A stretch of 64,000 nt of DNA from JBELHR01 sp049606855 (GCA_049606855.1 JBMYVY010000003.1:124001-188000); one strand, 5' to 3'; shown: positions 43,734 through 52,842, counted from the first letter of the stretch. Notes: generated from the sequence alone by a model not told the origin. Numbers and translations are program-made.

Positions 43734-44805
43734 AAAGGCGATTATTAGCGGTGGAGGTACAGGGGGGCATATTTATCCCGCCATAGCAATAGCGGATGAA
43801 ATTAAAAGACGCTACCCAGATGTTGAAATTTTATTTGTTGGAGCTTCGGATAGAATGGAAATGCAGAAGGTTCCTGCCGCTGGATATAAAATAAAGGGCT
43901 TGTGGATAGCGGGTCTACAAAGGTCTTTTTCAGCAAAAAACCTATTATTCCCAGTTAAATTACTATTTAGCCTGATCAAAGCTTATTTTATTGTATTGAA
44001 GTTTAAGCCAGATATTGCTGTAGGAACTGGAGGCTATGCTTCAGGACCAACCTTGTTTGTTGCCAATAAAAGAAAAATTCCAACGTTAATTCAAGAGCAA
44101 AATTCCTACCCAGGGATTACCAATAAATTATTAGGAAGAACTGTTGAAAAGATTGCGGTTGCTTATGATAATATGCAAAGATTTTTTCCTGAGGCGAAAA
44201 TCATAAAAACAGGGAATCCAGTAAGGTCTGATTTATTGAATTTAAAATCGCCTCAAGAGTCGGATTACCTTTCATTTAGAATGAAGTCGGATAAGCCAAT
44301 TTTATTGGTTTTGGGAGGGAGTTTGGGAGCTCGGTCCATCAATCAGCTCATCGACACAAACCTCAATTGGATTCTTCAACAAGGAATCCAAGTGCTTTGG
44401 CAAACGGGCGCATATTATTTTGACCAATACAAAATTCGATCCTGTGAAGGGGTAGAGGTTATGGCTTATATAAATGATATGCCAAAGGTCTACTCTATGG
44501 CGGATTATATTATTTCAAGAGCAGGGGCTAGTTCGGTTTCTGAATTGTGTTTGGTTGCAAAACCAACGCTGTTCATTCCTTCGCCTAATGTAGCAGAAGA
44601 TCATCAGACAAAAAATGCACAATCAGTTGTGGAGAAGAATGCCGCAATCATGTTGTCAGAAAAGGAAATAAATAGCTTTCAAGAAAAATTTAATGCTTGG
44701 ATTGGAGATAAGCAGCAATCAGAGCAAATGTCTATAGAGTTGAAAAATTTGGCATTGCCTAATGCAACAGTTGAGATTGTGGATCAAATCGAAAAATTAT
44801 TATGA
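43726..44805 (+). CDS. murG: UDP-GlcNAc transferase MurG
   Basis: Forms lipid II by adding GlcNAc to lipid I at the inner face of the membrane. 359 residues. Glycine-rich loop SGGGTGGHIYPAIAIADE (8-25), GTGGYASGP near 103, QEQNSYPGITNK, LVLGGSLGARSIN and the donor site ISRAGASSVSELC near 262-274. Overlaps ftsW by 8 bases and murC by 4. Confidence 0.96.
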   Translation: MIKKAIISGGGTGGHIYPAIAIADEIKRRYPDVEILFVGASDRMEMQKVPAAGYKIKGLWIAGLQRSFSAKNLLFPVKLLFSLIKAYFIVLKFKPDIAVGTGGYASGPTLFVANKRKIPTLIQEQNSYPGITNKLLGRTVEKIAVAYDNMQRFFPEAKIIKTGNPVRSDLLNLKSPQESDYLSFRMKSDKPILLVLGGSLGARSINQLIDTNLNWILQQGIQVLWQTGAYYFDQYKIRSCEGVEVMAYINDMPKVYSMADYIISRAGASSVSELCLVAKPTLFIPSPNVAEDHQTKNAQSVVEKNAAIMLSEKEINSFQEKFNAWIGDKQQSEQMSIELKNLALPNATVEIVDQIEKLL

Positions 44806-46127
44806 AAACAGTTGTCTTCATAGGAATAGGGGGTATAGGTATGAGTGCATTGGCACAATATTACTTGGGTCAATCCTTTGCGGTTTGGGGATATGATCGA
44901 CAACCGAGTAAAATAACTGATTTGTTAGAGGAAAAAGGAGCTAAAATTAGCTTCGACCAATCAATTATCCCGGAATTTCAGCCTGAATCAACTGTGGTAG
45001 TTTTTACCCCGGCTATTGATGATAGTCAAGCAGTGATGCAATATTTTATTCAAGGTGGATTTGTGCTAAAAAAACGTGCTGAGGTTTTGGGTCAAATTAG
45101 TAAAGAGACCTTTTGCTTAGCTGTTTCTGGTACCCATGGAAAAACTACGACCTCTAGTATTTTGATTCATTTAATTAATCAAGGGGATGAAAAGGCCTTT
45201 GGTTTTTTAGGGGGTATTGCTACCAATTATGGATCAAACTATGTTCCTGGAAATAGTGCTGTTTCAGTTGTGGAAGCTGATGAATTTGATCGTTCGTTTT
45301 TACAATTGGATATGGGGGTTGCATGTGTTACAACTACGGATGAAGACCATTTAGATATTTATGGAACTCAAGAAGAATTTTTGCGAACCTTTCAAGAATT
45401 CACAGAAAAAGTATCTGGTCCTGTTTTTTACCGATTAGGGACTCAATTGGAGATAGAAGAGGGGTTTTCATATGGGCTTGAAGAGGAGTCGGCTGAAATA
45501 AAAGCAACAAATATATCTATAGAGAACGGCGCTTATGTGTTTGATGTCGTCAGCCCGCTTGGAAACTTATTGTCATGTAGGTTTAGTTTGCCAGGAAAGC
45601 ATAATTTATTAAATGCCTTGGCTGCGATTTCAATGGCCCAGTATTTTGGTGTGAATCAGGAGAATATACGTTCTGGTTTGTCTAGTTTTAAAGGTGTAGA
45701 AAGAAGATTTTCAACTCGTATTAAAAGTCAGGAATTGATTTTGATTGATGATTATGCACATCATCCAACTGAAATTGTTGCCCTGCTTGAAGCGGTGAAA
45801 AGTTTTTATCCTGGAAAGGAAATTACAGGTATTTTTCAGCCGCATTTATATTCGAGAACAAAGGATTTTATGGATGAATTTGCCGAGGCCTTGTCTGGAT
45901 TTGATTATTTGGGCTTACTTCCTATATACCCGGCTAGAGAACAAGCCATTCCGGGAGTGACCTCAGAGGTTTTGCTTGGTAAAATTGTTAAAAATCGAAC
46001 TGAAATAATTCAAAAAAATAATTTTTCAGATTTTGTAGAACAGCGTAAAACTAGGTTAGTGGTCTGTTTTGGAGCTGGTGATATTAGTGTATTAATAAAT
46101 AATTTGATCGATGAAAAAAGCGCTTAA
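44802..46127 (+). CDS. murC: UDP-MurNAc:L-alanine ligase MurC
   Basis: First stem-peptide ligase. 441 residues. GIGGIGMSALAQYYLGQ (7-23), VSGTHGKTTTSSIL near 108-121, VEADEFDRSF, DHLDIYG, GVERRFSTR, DDYAHHPTEI and FQPHLYSRT. All are strict MurC motifs. It overlaps ftsQ by 17 bases. The order murG-murC-ftsQ is the usual one for Bacteroidota and many others. Confidence 0.97.
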   Translation: MKTVVFIGIGGIGMSALAQYYLGQSFAVWGYDRQPSKITDLLEEKGAKISFDQSIIPEFQPESTVVVFTPAIDDSQAVMQYFIQGGFVLKKRAEVLGQISKETFCLAVSGTHGKTTTSSILIHLINQGDEKAFGFLGGIATNYGSNYVPGNSAVSVVEADEFDRSFLQLDMGVACVTTTDEDHLDIYGTQEEFLRTFQEFTEKVSGPVFYRLGTQLEIEEGFSYGLEEESAEIKATNISIENGAYVFDVVSPLGNLLSCRFSLPGKHNLLNALAAISMAQYFGVNQENIRSGLSSFKGVERRFSTRIKSQELILIDDYAHHPTEIVALLEAVKSFYPGKEITGIFQPHLYSRTKDFMDEFAEALSGFDYLGLLPIYPAREQAIPGVTSEVLLGKIVKNRTEIIQKNNFSDFVEQRKTRLVVCFGAGDISVLINNLIDEKSA

Positions 46128-46830
46128 CTACGGAGTATTGGTTTTGGTTATTGGATTGTCAGCCTTGATGATGGGTTTTGGGTTAAAAAGATATAGCAAT
46201 AAATCTGTTGGAGAAGTAAGTATGCTTATTCATGATAACAAGGGCTTATTTATTACAGATGAGATAGTTAATAACTTGTTGAAACAAAATGGAGATTCAC
46301 TAAAAAATCAATTGAATTCTGAACTAAATTTACATAACTTAGAACATCGAATAGCAGCGCACCCCATGATTGAAGAGGTGCTTGTTTACCAAGATGTTAA
46401 TGGAGATTTGGGTGTGGAGATTTATCAAAAAACTCCAGTGCTTAGGCTGTTTGTTGATGAAAGAAGAATGTATTTGGACCAACAAGGTGGACTAATGCCT
46501 TGGTCAACTTATTTCACAGCGCGGGTACCTGTATATCATGGAGAATGGAATGAAGAAATACAATCTAATGTATTTGAATTAATTCAATGGATTAGAAGCG
46601 ATAAGTTTTGGAATCGAGAGTGTGTTGCTATAAGCTATGATCAATCGGAAGGATGGAGCTTGCAAACGCGTTCTGCAGATCATAAAATAATAGTTGGGGA
46701 ATTAACCCATTTAGAAAAGAAGCTAAGAAAATATGAAATTTTTCTCGTTACCGCAATGAATCAAGGCTTAGCGGATTCATACGAGAAGGTTAATTTAAAA
46801 TTCAACAACCAAGTGGTTTGTTCTAAATAA
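46111..46830 (+). CDS. ftsQ: FtsQ/DivIB-like cell division protein
   Basis: 239 residues, single membrane helix near the N-terminus (about 5-25, LNYGVLVLVIGLSALMMGFG), then a periplasmic domain. The EHRIAAHPMIEEVLVYQDVN segment with GVEIYQKTPVLRLF is like the POTRA/FtsQ region. Similarity within FtsQ is low, but the slot between murC and ftsA supports the call. Connects FtsL with the divisome. Confidence 0.87.
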   Translation: MKKALNYGVLVLVIGLSALMMGFGLKRYSNKSVGEVSMLIHDNKGLFITDEIVNNLLKQNGDSLKNQLNSELNLHNLEHRIAAHPMIEEVLVYQDVNGDLGVEIYQKTPVLRLFVDERRMYLDQQGGLMPWSTYFTARVPVYHGEWNEEIQSNVFELIQWIRSDKFWNRECVAISYDQSEGWSLQTRSADHKIIVGELTHLEKKLRKYEIFLVTAMNQGLADSYEKVNLKFNNQVVCSK

Positions 46831-46836
46831 GGAATT

Positions 46837-48180
46837 ATGGAAAACAACAGTTTAGCAGTCGGTTTAGATATTGGGACAACCAAAATAGTTGCGATGATTG
46901 GTCGTCGTAATGAGTTTGGAAAGGTTGAGGTTCTAGGTATTGGTAAGTCAAAGAGTTTAGGTGTAAAGAGAGGTGTGGTAAATAATATCACGCAAACCAT
47001 ACAATCTATCCAGCAAGCTATTGAAGAGGCCGAAAGTGTATCAGGACAGAAAATTGAAGATGTCGTAGTCGGGATTGCTGGACAGCATATTCGCTCCTTA
47101 CATCACAGGGATTATATTACCCGTGAAAATGCAGATGAGGTTATTGAGCAGAATGATGTAGATCGATTAATTGATCAAGTTCATAAACTGGTTATGCTTC
47201 CAGGCGAGGCAATTATTCATGTACTTCCTCAAGAATTTAAGGTGGATGCTCAAGATGAAATAAAAGAACCTATAGGGATGTACGGAGGTCGTTTAGAAGC
47301 CAATTTCCACGTGGTTGTGGGAATGATATCCTCGATTAAGAATATTGCTCGATGTGTTGAAAATACAGGATTACAACTTTCAGGAATTACCTTAGAACCT
47401 TTGGCTTCAGCTTCTGCTGTTTTAAGTCAAGAGGAGAAAGAGGCAGGAGTTGCTTTGATTGATATAGGTGGTGGAACCACTGATTTGGCAATTTTCAAAG
47501 ATGGAATTATTAGGCATACTGCTGTTATACCATTTGGTGGAAATGTAATTACCGAGGATATCAAAGAAGGATGTTCCATTATAGAAAAACAAGCAGAGTT
47601 GTTAAAGGTGAAATTTGGATCGGCTTGGCCAGGTGAAAATAAAGACAATGAAATTGTTTCAATTCCTGGGTTAAGAGGAAGAGAACCAAGAGAAATTACC
47701 TTGAAGAATTTATCCAATATCATCCACGCTCGAGTAACGGAGATTATCGAGCAGGTTTTTCAGGAAATAAAGAATTATGGTCATGAAACTCAAAAAGGAA
47801 AACTAATTGCTGGAATTGTGCTTACCGGGGGTGGTGCGCAAGTCAAACATTTGAAGCAATTAGTGGAGTATATCACTGGAATGGATACCAGAATAGGTTA
47901 TCCTAACGAACATTTGGCAGGTGATTCTGATGAATTATTATCCTCTCCAATATATGCAACAGCAGTAGGACTTGTTATGGAGGGATTAGAACAAAAAGAA
48001 AAAGATGCTCTAAAGGCTGAAATCGAAGAAGTGATGGAGGCAGAGCAAGAACAAGTAATAGATCAAGAAGGTCAAGCTGAGGAGCAATCAGAGTCAATTC
48101 AGCAAGACAAAAAGGAGAAAAAAGGGATGTTCAAAAACCTTTTTGAAACCGTGAAGGACTATTTAGATAATATGGATTAA
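46837..48180 (+). CDS. ftsA: Cell division ATPase FtsA
   Basis: Actin-like protein that anchors FtsZ to the membrane. 447 residues. VGLDIGTTKIVAMIG (7-21), GIAGQHIRSLHH near 81, VALIDIGGGTTDLAIFKDG (phosphate loop 2, near 204-222) and VLTGGGAQVKHLKQLVE. A charged Glu/Gln linker (about 385-425) precedes the C-terminal GMFKNLFETVKDYLDNMD, an amphipathic helix that fits the FtsA membrane-targeting sequence. ftsZ follows after 21 bases. Confidence 0.96.
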   Translation: MENNSLAVGLDIGTTKIVAMIGRRNEFGKVEVLGIGKSKSLGVKRGVVNNITQTIQSIQQAIEEAESVSGQKIEDVVVGIAGQHIRSLHHRDYITRENADEVIEQNDVDRLIDQVHKLVMLPGEAIIHVLPQEFKVDAQDEIKEPIGMYGGRLEANFHVVVGMISSIKNIARCVENTGLQLSGITLEPLASASAVLSQEEKEAGVALIDIGGGTTDLAIFKDGIIRHTAVIPFGGNVITEDIKEGCSIIEKQAELLKVKFGSAWPGENKDNEIVSIPGLRGREPREITLKNLSNIIHARVTEIIEQVFQEIKNYGHETQKGKLIAGIVLTGGGAQVKHLKQLVEYITGMDTRIGYPNEHLAGDSDELLSSPIYATAVGLVMEGLEQKEKDALKAEIEEVMEAEQEQVIDQEGQAEEQSESIQQDKKEKKGMFKNLFETVKDYLDNMD

Positions 48181-48201
48181 ACAATTGATAAGGTTATTAA
48201 T

Positions 48202-50004
48202 ATGGGGACTTTAGAAAACAATAACATTTCGTTTGATTTGCCAATTTCTCAATCCAATACGATTAAAGTAATTGGAGTTGGAGGAGGTGGGAGTAATGCG
48301 GTTAACCACATGTTTCAACAGAGCATTCGAGGCGTGGATTTCGTGATTTGTAATACAGATGCACAGGCTCTGGACAACAGTTCAATTCCGAACAAAATCC
48401 AACTGGGAACGGAGCTTACTTCTGGATTAGGTGCCGGGGCAAATCCTGAGGTTGGAAAGCAGGCTGCAGAGGAGAGTTTGCAAGAACTTCAACAAATGCT
48501 TAGTAATCAAACTAAAATGGTTTTTATCACCGCTGGAATGGGTGGTGGAACAGGAACAGGTGCTGCGCCTATTATCGCTAAGCTAGCCAAGGATATGGAT
48601 GTTCTTACGGTTGGTATTGTAACCATGCCTTTTCAATTCGAGGGTAAGAGTCGAATGATGCAAGCAAAAAAAGGAATTGAAATGCTCAGAGAGCAAGTTG
48701 ATTCTTTGATTGTGATTAATAATAATAAACTTCGTGAGGTTTATGGGAATCTTGGATTTAAGGCGGGATTCTCTAAGGCTGATGAAGTGTTGAGTACAGC
48801 TGCTAAAGGTATTGCAGAAGTAATCACCCATCATTACAAACAAAATATTGATTTGAATGACGCCAAACGCGTACTTTCAAATAGTGGGACTGCTATTATG
48901 GGTAGTTCTAAAGAGTCTGGTACTGATCGTGCGCAAGTAGCGATTAAAAAGGCTTTGGATTCTCCGTTGTTAAATGACAATAAGATTACAGGAGCAAAAA
49001 ATGTACTGCTGTTAATTGTATCAGGTACTACTGAAGTTACTATTGATGAGATTGGGGATATCAATGATTTCATTCAAGCCGAGGCAGGTTTTGACGCAAA
49101 CATTATCATGGGTGTCGGTGAAGACGAAAGCCTTGAGGATTCAATTGCTATTACCGTTGTTGCCACAGGTTTTGCTACAGATCAACAAAATGAAATGTCG
49201 AGTGGAGAACAGCGGAAAGTTGTTCATGTTTTGGAATCTGAACAAAAGGCAACTTATGAGTTTGAAGAGCCCAAAAACAATATCATTGATACGCCAAAAG
49301 TAAGAGTTGAAGTTCCAAAAGTCCCGGAAAAAATTGTACATGAATTAGTTGAAGAGGAAGAAGTTCCTAAGGTCAATATCATGGATGTAGAAGTCGTAGA
49401 TTTTAGGATTGTTGAGGCTGTACCTGAGCCAGAAGTTTTGACTATTGATTTCCCAGAAGAAACAGCAGTTAATCCATTTGAGATGGAAGTGGTAGACCCT
49501 GTTGAGATTAAAGCAGATGTGGAGGCTCCAACAGTGGTATTTACTTTAGATGATTTCGATGATACGGAAGAAATTAAAAAAGATTTTTCATCCGTAGCTC
49601 CAACAATAGGGAAGTCTTCAACAATTAGTTCGGAGAAGTTTAAGCGTAAGCTCGATATTGAAGATGAAGATCTTCAAATTGAAATAAAAACTAAACCTGT
49701 TGCTGTTGAAGAAATTGAAGTTAGAGATCATCAAGAAATTTCACCCTTACATATGTCTATTGAACAATTGAGGCAAACTGCAGATGACAGAAAATCTAAG
49801 TTAAAAAAATTCAACTATAGCTTTAGGTCGGGGCAACAACATATAGATGACATTGAAAAAGAACCTGCTTATAAGCGTCAGGGAGTAGAATTGAATTCTC
49901 GTCCAGGTGAATTAAATTCAAGTAGAACAAGTATAGATTTAGATGAAAATGATCAACCAAAATTAAGATCGAATAATTCTTTCTTGCATGATAATGTTGA
50001 TTAA
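48202..50004 (+). CDS. ftsZ: Cell division GTPase FtsZ
   Basis: Tubulin-like GTPase forming the Z ring. 600 residues. Tubulin signature GMGGGTGTGAAP at 112-123, N-terminal VIGVGGGGSNAVNHM (23-37), NTDAQAL and the T7 loop region near 210 (NIDLNDAKRVLSNSG). The GTPase core ends around residue 320; the rest is a 280-residue acidic, low-complexity linker ending in SNNSFLHDNVD, a Bacteroidota-type tail that differs from the usual DIPxFLR-type peptide. Last dcw gene; yqeY follows 13 bases later. Confidence 0.97.
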   Translation: MGTLENNNISFDLPISQSNTIKVIGVGGGGSNAVNHMFQQSIRGVDFVICNTDAQALDNSSIPNKIQLGTELTSGLGAGANPEVGKQAAEESLQELQQMLSNQTKMVFITAGMGGGTGTGAAPIIAKLAKDMDVLTVGIVTMPFQFEGKSRMMQAKKGIEMLREQVDSLIVINNNKLREVYGNLGFKAGFSKADEVLSTAAKGIAEVITHHYKQNIDLNDAKRVLSNSGTAIMGSSKESGTDRAQVAIKKALDSPLLNDNKITGAKNVLLLIVSGTTEVTIDEIGDINDFIQAEAGFDANIIMGVGEDESLEDSIAITVVATGFATDQQNEMSSGEQRKVVHVLESEQKATYEFEEPKNNIIDTPKVRVEVPKVPEKIVHELVEEEEVPKVNIMDVEVVDFRIVEAVPEPEVLTIDFPEETAVNPFEMEVVDPVEIKADVEAPTVVFTLDDFDDTEEIKKDFSSVAPTIGKSSTISSEKFKRKLDIEDEDLQIEIKTKPVAVEEIEVRDHQEISPLHMSIEQLRQTADDRKSKLKKFNYSFRSGQQHIDDIEKEPAYKRQGVELNSRPGELNSSRTSIDLDENDQPKLRSNNSFLHDNVD

Positions 50005-50017
50005 ATAAAAAACAATT

Positions 50018-50467
50018 ATGAGTTTAGAAAAAGAGGTAATGTCGAAGATGAAAGAGGCAATGAAGGCAAAAGACAGCACTTCATTAGAGTCTCTTAGAGC
50101 AATTAAAACTGCGATTACTATGGCCAAAACTGAAACTGGGGCTGATAGTATTTCTGATGATCAAGAATTAAAAATATTACAAAAGCTTGTAAAGCAACGC
50201 AAGGATTCCGCACAACTTTATAAAGAGCAAGGTCGTGAAGATTTAGCCGATCCGGAATTGGCGCAAGCAGAAGTGATTGAAGGGTTTTTACCTGCACAGT
50301 TAAGTCCTGAAGAATTAGAAAGTGAAGTGCAAGCTATTATTGATCAAACTGGAGCTACTTCTATGAAAGATATGGGAAAAGTAATGGGGATGGCTAGTAA
50401 AAAACTTGGAGGATCAGCGGATGGAAAATCAATATCAACAGTTGTAAAGAAGCTTTTGAATAGCTAA
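50018..50467 (+). CDS. GatB/YqeY domain protein
   Basis: 149 residues, the full YqeY fold that is also the tail domain of GatB. Motifs: SLEKEVMSKMKEAMKAKDS at the N-terminus, LRAIKTAI, VKQRKDSAQLYKEQGREDLA (near 55-74), EAEVIEGFLPAQL-type segment AEVIEGFLPAQLSPEEL and DMGKVMGMASKKLGGSADGK. The domain is thought to touch tRNA. It follows ftsZ with 13 bases between them, so it may be in the same transcript, and precedes a tRNA gene. Confidence 0.93.
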   Translation: MSLEKEVMSKMKEAMKAKDSTSLESLRAIKTAITMAKTETGADSISDDQELKILQKLVKQRKDSAQLYKEQGREDLADPELAQAEVIEGFLPAQLSPEELESEVQAIIDQTGATSMKDMGKVMGMASKKLGGSADGKSISTVVKKLLNS

Positions 50468-50482
50468 ATTTACGGCTTTATT

Positions 50483-50556
50483 GCCCGCGTAGTTCAACTG
50501 GATAGAATATCGGATTTCGGCTCCGACGGTTGGGGGTTCGAATCCCTTCGCGGGTA
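50483..50556 (+). tRNA. tRNA-Arg (anticodon TCG)
   Basis: 74-base cloverleaf by hand: acceptor GCCCGCG/CGCGGGT (one G-T pair at the end), D arm GTTC/GAAT, anticodon stem TCGGA/TCCGA with loop TTTCGGC giving TCG, and T loop TTCGAAT on GGGGG/CCCTT with G-T pairs. CCA is not encoded. It reads CGN arginine codons. 15 bases after yqeY. Confidence 0.93.
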
Positions 50557-50570
50557 CAGATAAGCACATA

Positions 50571-50598
50571 ACTGCCAACGAAAGTTGGCAGTTTTTTT
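50571..50598 (+). terminator. Terminator after tRNA-Arg
   Basis: ACTGCCAAC (50571-50579) GAAA GTTGGCAGT (50584-50592) followed by a T-run. It closes the tRNA (and yqeY) transcript. Confidence 0.92.
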
Positions 50599-50651
50599 AT
50601 GCTTTAAGGTCGCATAAGCTTGCTTATAAGCGTCCTTAAAGCATAAAAAAA
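50592..50651. repeat. Long inverted repeat after the tRNA terminator
   Basis: T7-ATGCTTTAAGG (50592-50609) and its perfect complement (50634-50651), an 18-bp stem. The inside (50611-50632) folds further: CGCATAAGC pairs with GCTTATAAGCG with a 2-base bulge. The right end is an A-run, so the whole could act as a terminator for minus-strand transcription. Confidence 0.75.
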
Positions 50652-50698
50652 CAACAATCGGAACGGTTGAAGTTCTGTATTTTCAAAATGTACAAGAA

Positions 50699-50794
50699 GG
50701 GATGCGGCGCAGCCGAATCCCAAACTTGGCGAGCGTGAACGGATGCCGCGCAGCAGCATCTGGTTCATGTTGACTGCGGCGCAGCCGAATCCCA
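50699..50794. repeat. GC-rich structured repeat block
   Basis: An exact 20-base direct repeat, TGCGGCGCAGCCGAATCCCA, at 50703-50722 and 50775-50794. The first copy lies in a hairpin GGGAT-CGGC-GCA-GCCG-ATCCC (50699-50721, one mismatch). Between the copies lies another hairpin, TGAAC/GTTCA and GATGC/GCATC (50736-50767). The second copy keeps the CGGC/GCCG stem. Much richer in G+C than the surroundings. I see no gene in the gap 50557-50887: it holds the terminator, the inverted repeat, this block, and AT-rich sequence before the lipoprotein. Confidence 0.75.
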
Positions 50795-50887
50795 CAATCC
50801 ATTCAACCTTCTGTTTATCAATTTTTTAACATTATTAAATCTATTTTTTTTCGTAAATTAAGGTTGAATTTAAAAATCAAAACAATT

Positions 50888-51532
50888 ATGAGAAAAATAC
50901 TATTTCTGTTTATAGCCGTATTGCTCGCTTCATGTTCAGCTGTTTCCGTAACTGATTCTTGGAGTAATATGAACATGAGTTCAGCTGTTGGAGAAAAAAT
51001 TGCAGTGATCGCAAAAACTACTGATAATACAGTCAGAGAAAAAGTTGAGCAAGATATGGTTTCCAGTTTAAATGCGGCTGGATTTCAGGCCATTTCTACG
51101 TTTTCTGAAATGGCTATGATTGATCCTGATAAAAAAGTAAGCCAGGACGATGTTAAAGCTATTAAACAGGCTTTGATGGACAAGGGGTATAATCATGTGA
51201 TGATGATCGTATTGAAGTCAAAAGAAAATTACCTTGAATCTAATTCATCTTATACCGGATATAATGATCCTGGATTCTATGGAGCAGGATTCTATAGAGG
51301 ATTCGGTGCTTATTACGGGTCTATGTATAATTATGGTACTTCACAAACAACAACGACTGTTAAGGAGAAGTATATTATTGAATCTGTTGTTTATGATTTA
51401 ACACAGCCTCAAGGAAAGAGTTTAATGGCTGCTGTTACCACAACTATTGATGATCCAACGTCGATGTCCAAAACTGCTGCAGATATGGCAGATAAGGTAG
51501 TTAAAACATTAATGAAACCAGCTAAGAAATAA
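50888..51532 (+). CDS. Lipoprotein of unknown function
   Basis: 214 residues. The start at 50888 (MRKILFLFIAVLLASC) gives a lipoprotein signal peptide with lipobox LASC; an upstream start 8 codons earlier is less natural. The mature part has an alpha/beta look: EKIAVIAKTTDNTVREKVEQ, then NAAGFQAISTF and GYNHVMMIVLKSKE. A glycine/tyrosine-rich stretch (about 140-165, GFYGAGFYRGFGAYYGSMY) separates it from a final segment LMAAVTTTIDDPTSMSKTA. Similar lipoproteins are common in Bacteroidota. No partner gene; a terminator follows. Confidence 0.8.
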   Translation: MRKILFLFIAVLLASCSAVSVTDSWSNMNMSSAVGEKIAVIAKTTDNTVREKVEQDMVSSLNAAGFQAISTFSEMAMIDPDKKVSQDDVKAIKQALMDKGYNHVMMIVLKSKENYLESNSSYTGYNDPGFYGAGFYRGFGAYYGSMYNYGTSQTTTTVKEKYIIESVVYDLTQPQGKSLMAAVTTTIDDPTSMSKTAADMADKVVKTLMKPAKK

Positions 51533-51545
51533 GTCTCTAATCTTT

Positions 51546-51572
51546 AAGCTCTCTCCGGAGAGCTTTTTTTTT
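51546..51572 (+). terminator. Terminator after the lipoprotein gene
   Basis: AAGCTCTC (51546-51553) TCCG GAGAGCTT (51558-51565) running into nine T. Confidence 0.9.
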
Positions 51573-51668
51573 GGATTGAATTAATTTAGCACAATAATAT
51601 TTCCCCAACCATGATATTTGTTAGCTTAATTATTCTATATCATTTTTAAATTAGTACTATAAAAATGA

Positions 51669-52103
51669 ATGATTATGAAGGTGATAAGTAAAAATATTTC
51701 AAGTATTATGTCTAAAGACGTTATTAGTTTGGATATTGATTCTAATTTAATTCAAGCAGAAAAACTCTTTAAAAAATATGGGATTAGGCATTTGCCAATA
51801 ACCGATAAAGGTCAAATTGTTGGTATCCTAAGCGAAAATGATTTATTGAGAATTAGTTATGTTGATGCGTACATTGATTGCGAGTTGGAGGCAGATAGGT
51901 CCGTATATAATTTACTCTCACTGGATCAAATAATGGTCAAAAATCCAGTTTGTATTCAAGAAACATCCTCCATTTATGATGTGACTAGAATTTTATTAAA
52001 TAAAGATTTTCATGCGCTTCCAGTTTTAGCGGGCTCAAATCTCGTGGGTATGTTAACTACTACAGATCTCCTGAAGTTTTTTATAACTGAGCAAGATGTA
52101 TAA
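51669..52103 (+). CDS. CBS-domain pair protein
   Basis: 144 residues made of two CBS motifs and nothing else: first about 10-62 (MSKDVISLDIDSNLIQAEKL, GIRHLPITDKGQIVGILSEND), second about 85-140 (MVKNPVCIQETSSIYDVTRI, FHALPVLAGSNLVGMLTTTD). Such stand-alone pairs bind adenine nucleotides and regulate partner proteins. No partner is adjacent. The start could also be the ATG two codons downstream (51675). Convergent with rpe, separated by a terminator. Confidence 0.9.
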   Translation: MIMKVISKNISSIMSKDVISLDIDSNLIQAEKLFKKYGIRHLPITDKGQIVGILSENDLLRISYVDAYIDCELEADRSVYNLLSLDQIMVKNPVCIQETSSIYDVTRILLNKDFHALPVLAGSNLVGMLTTTDLLKFFITEQDV

Positions 52104-52132
52104 AAAAAGCTGCTCTTAGAGCAGCTTTTTTT
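52102..52132. terminator. Bidirectional terminator CBS/rpe
   Basis: AGCTGCTC (52108-52115) TTA GAGCAGCT (52119-52126) with A-run left and T-run right. Confidence 0.92.
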
Positions 52133-52793
52133 AGTTTTCAGCGAGTTGCTTTAACTTATCTATCATCATGGCTGGATCTGCAGCCTTAAATACTGAGCTT
52201 CCAGCTACGAAGGCATCAACCCCTACTTCTGATAATTGCGCAATATTATCTGGACCAACCCCACCATCTACTTCAATAATTACATCGGCCTGGTAATAAT
52301 CAACCATATTTTTAACTTGCTGTACTTTTTTATAAGTGTTTTCTATGAATGATTGACCGCCAAAACCTGGATTGACGCTCATGATCAATACAATGTCTAG
52401 GTCAGATATTATATCCTCTAATACAGCTACTGGCGTATGTGGATTCAAGGACACTCCAGCTTTCATTCCTTCTGCTTTAATTGCTTGAATAGTTCTATGT
52501 AAGTGATTACAGGCCTCATAATGTACCGTTAAGTTGTCTGCACCAACAGCTTTAAAATCTTTAATGTATCGATCTGGATCTACAATCATTAAATGGACAT
52601 CCATTACTTTGTCAGTGTGTTTATCGATGGCCTTTATAACAGGCATTCCATAGGAAATGTTTGGAACGAATACTCCATCCATTACATCAATGTGAACCCA
52701 TTGTGCAGAACTTTGATCAACCAGTTTTGTGTCTCTTTCTAAGTTAGCGAAGTCAGCTGCCAACATCGATGGTGCGATAATTTTTTCTTTCAT
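52131..52793 (-). CDS. rpe: Ribulose-phosphate 3-epimerase
   Basis: Pentose phosphate pathway epimerase, 220 residues. Start at 52793 (MKEKIIAPSMLAADFANLER), the usual N-terminus; an upstream ATG nine codons earlier is not needed. HIDVMDGVFVPNISYGMPVI (near 34-53) holds metal and catalytic residues; DVHLMIVDPDRYI, LIMSVNPGFGGQSFIE and EVDGGVGPDN complete the TIM-barrel set. It lies 49 bases downstream of rpoD on the same strand, with a terminator between. Confidence 0.96.
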   Translation of the reverse strand: MKEKIIAPSMLAADFANLERDTKLVDQSSAQWVHIDVMDGVFVPNISYGMPVIKAIDKHTDKVMDVHLMIVDPDRYIKDFKAVGADNLTVHYEACNHLHRTIQAIKAEGMKAGVSLNPHTPVAVLEDIISDLDIVLIMSVNPGFGGQSFIENTYKKVQQVKNMVDYYQADVIIEVDGGVGPDNIAQLSEVGVDAFVAGSSVFKAADPAMMIDKLKQLAEN

Positions 52794-52800
52794 TGTGCGT

Positions 52801-52833
52801 AAAAAATAAAGGGAGGCCAAGTGGCATCCCTTT
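52801..52833 (-). terminator. Terminator of rpoD
   Basis: Minus strand AAAGGGA-GCC-ACTT-GGC-TCCCTTT (52808-52833, one mismatch) then ATTTTTT. Confidence 0.82.
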
Positions 52834-52842
52834 TATGATTAT

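Noticed and set aside
50703..50794. Two 20-base repeats as a possible CRISPR
   Set aside because: Only two copies, the 52-base interval is itself a hairpin, and no cas genes are present.
50604..50795. 63-residue minus-strand ORF with GFGCAA repeated twice
   Set aside because: The repeat is just the translated 20-base DNA repeat inside hairpin-forming sequence; there is no start context or protein-like composition.
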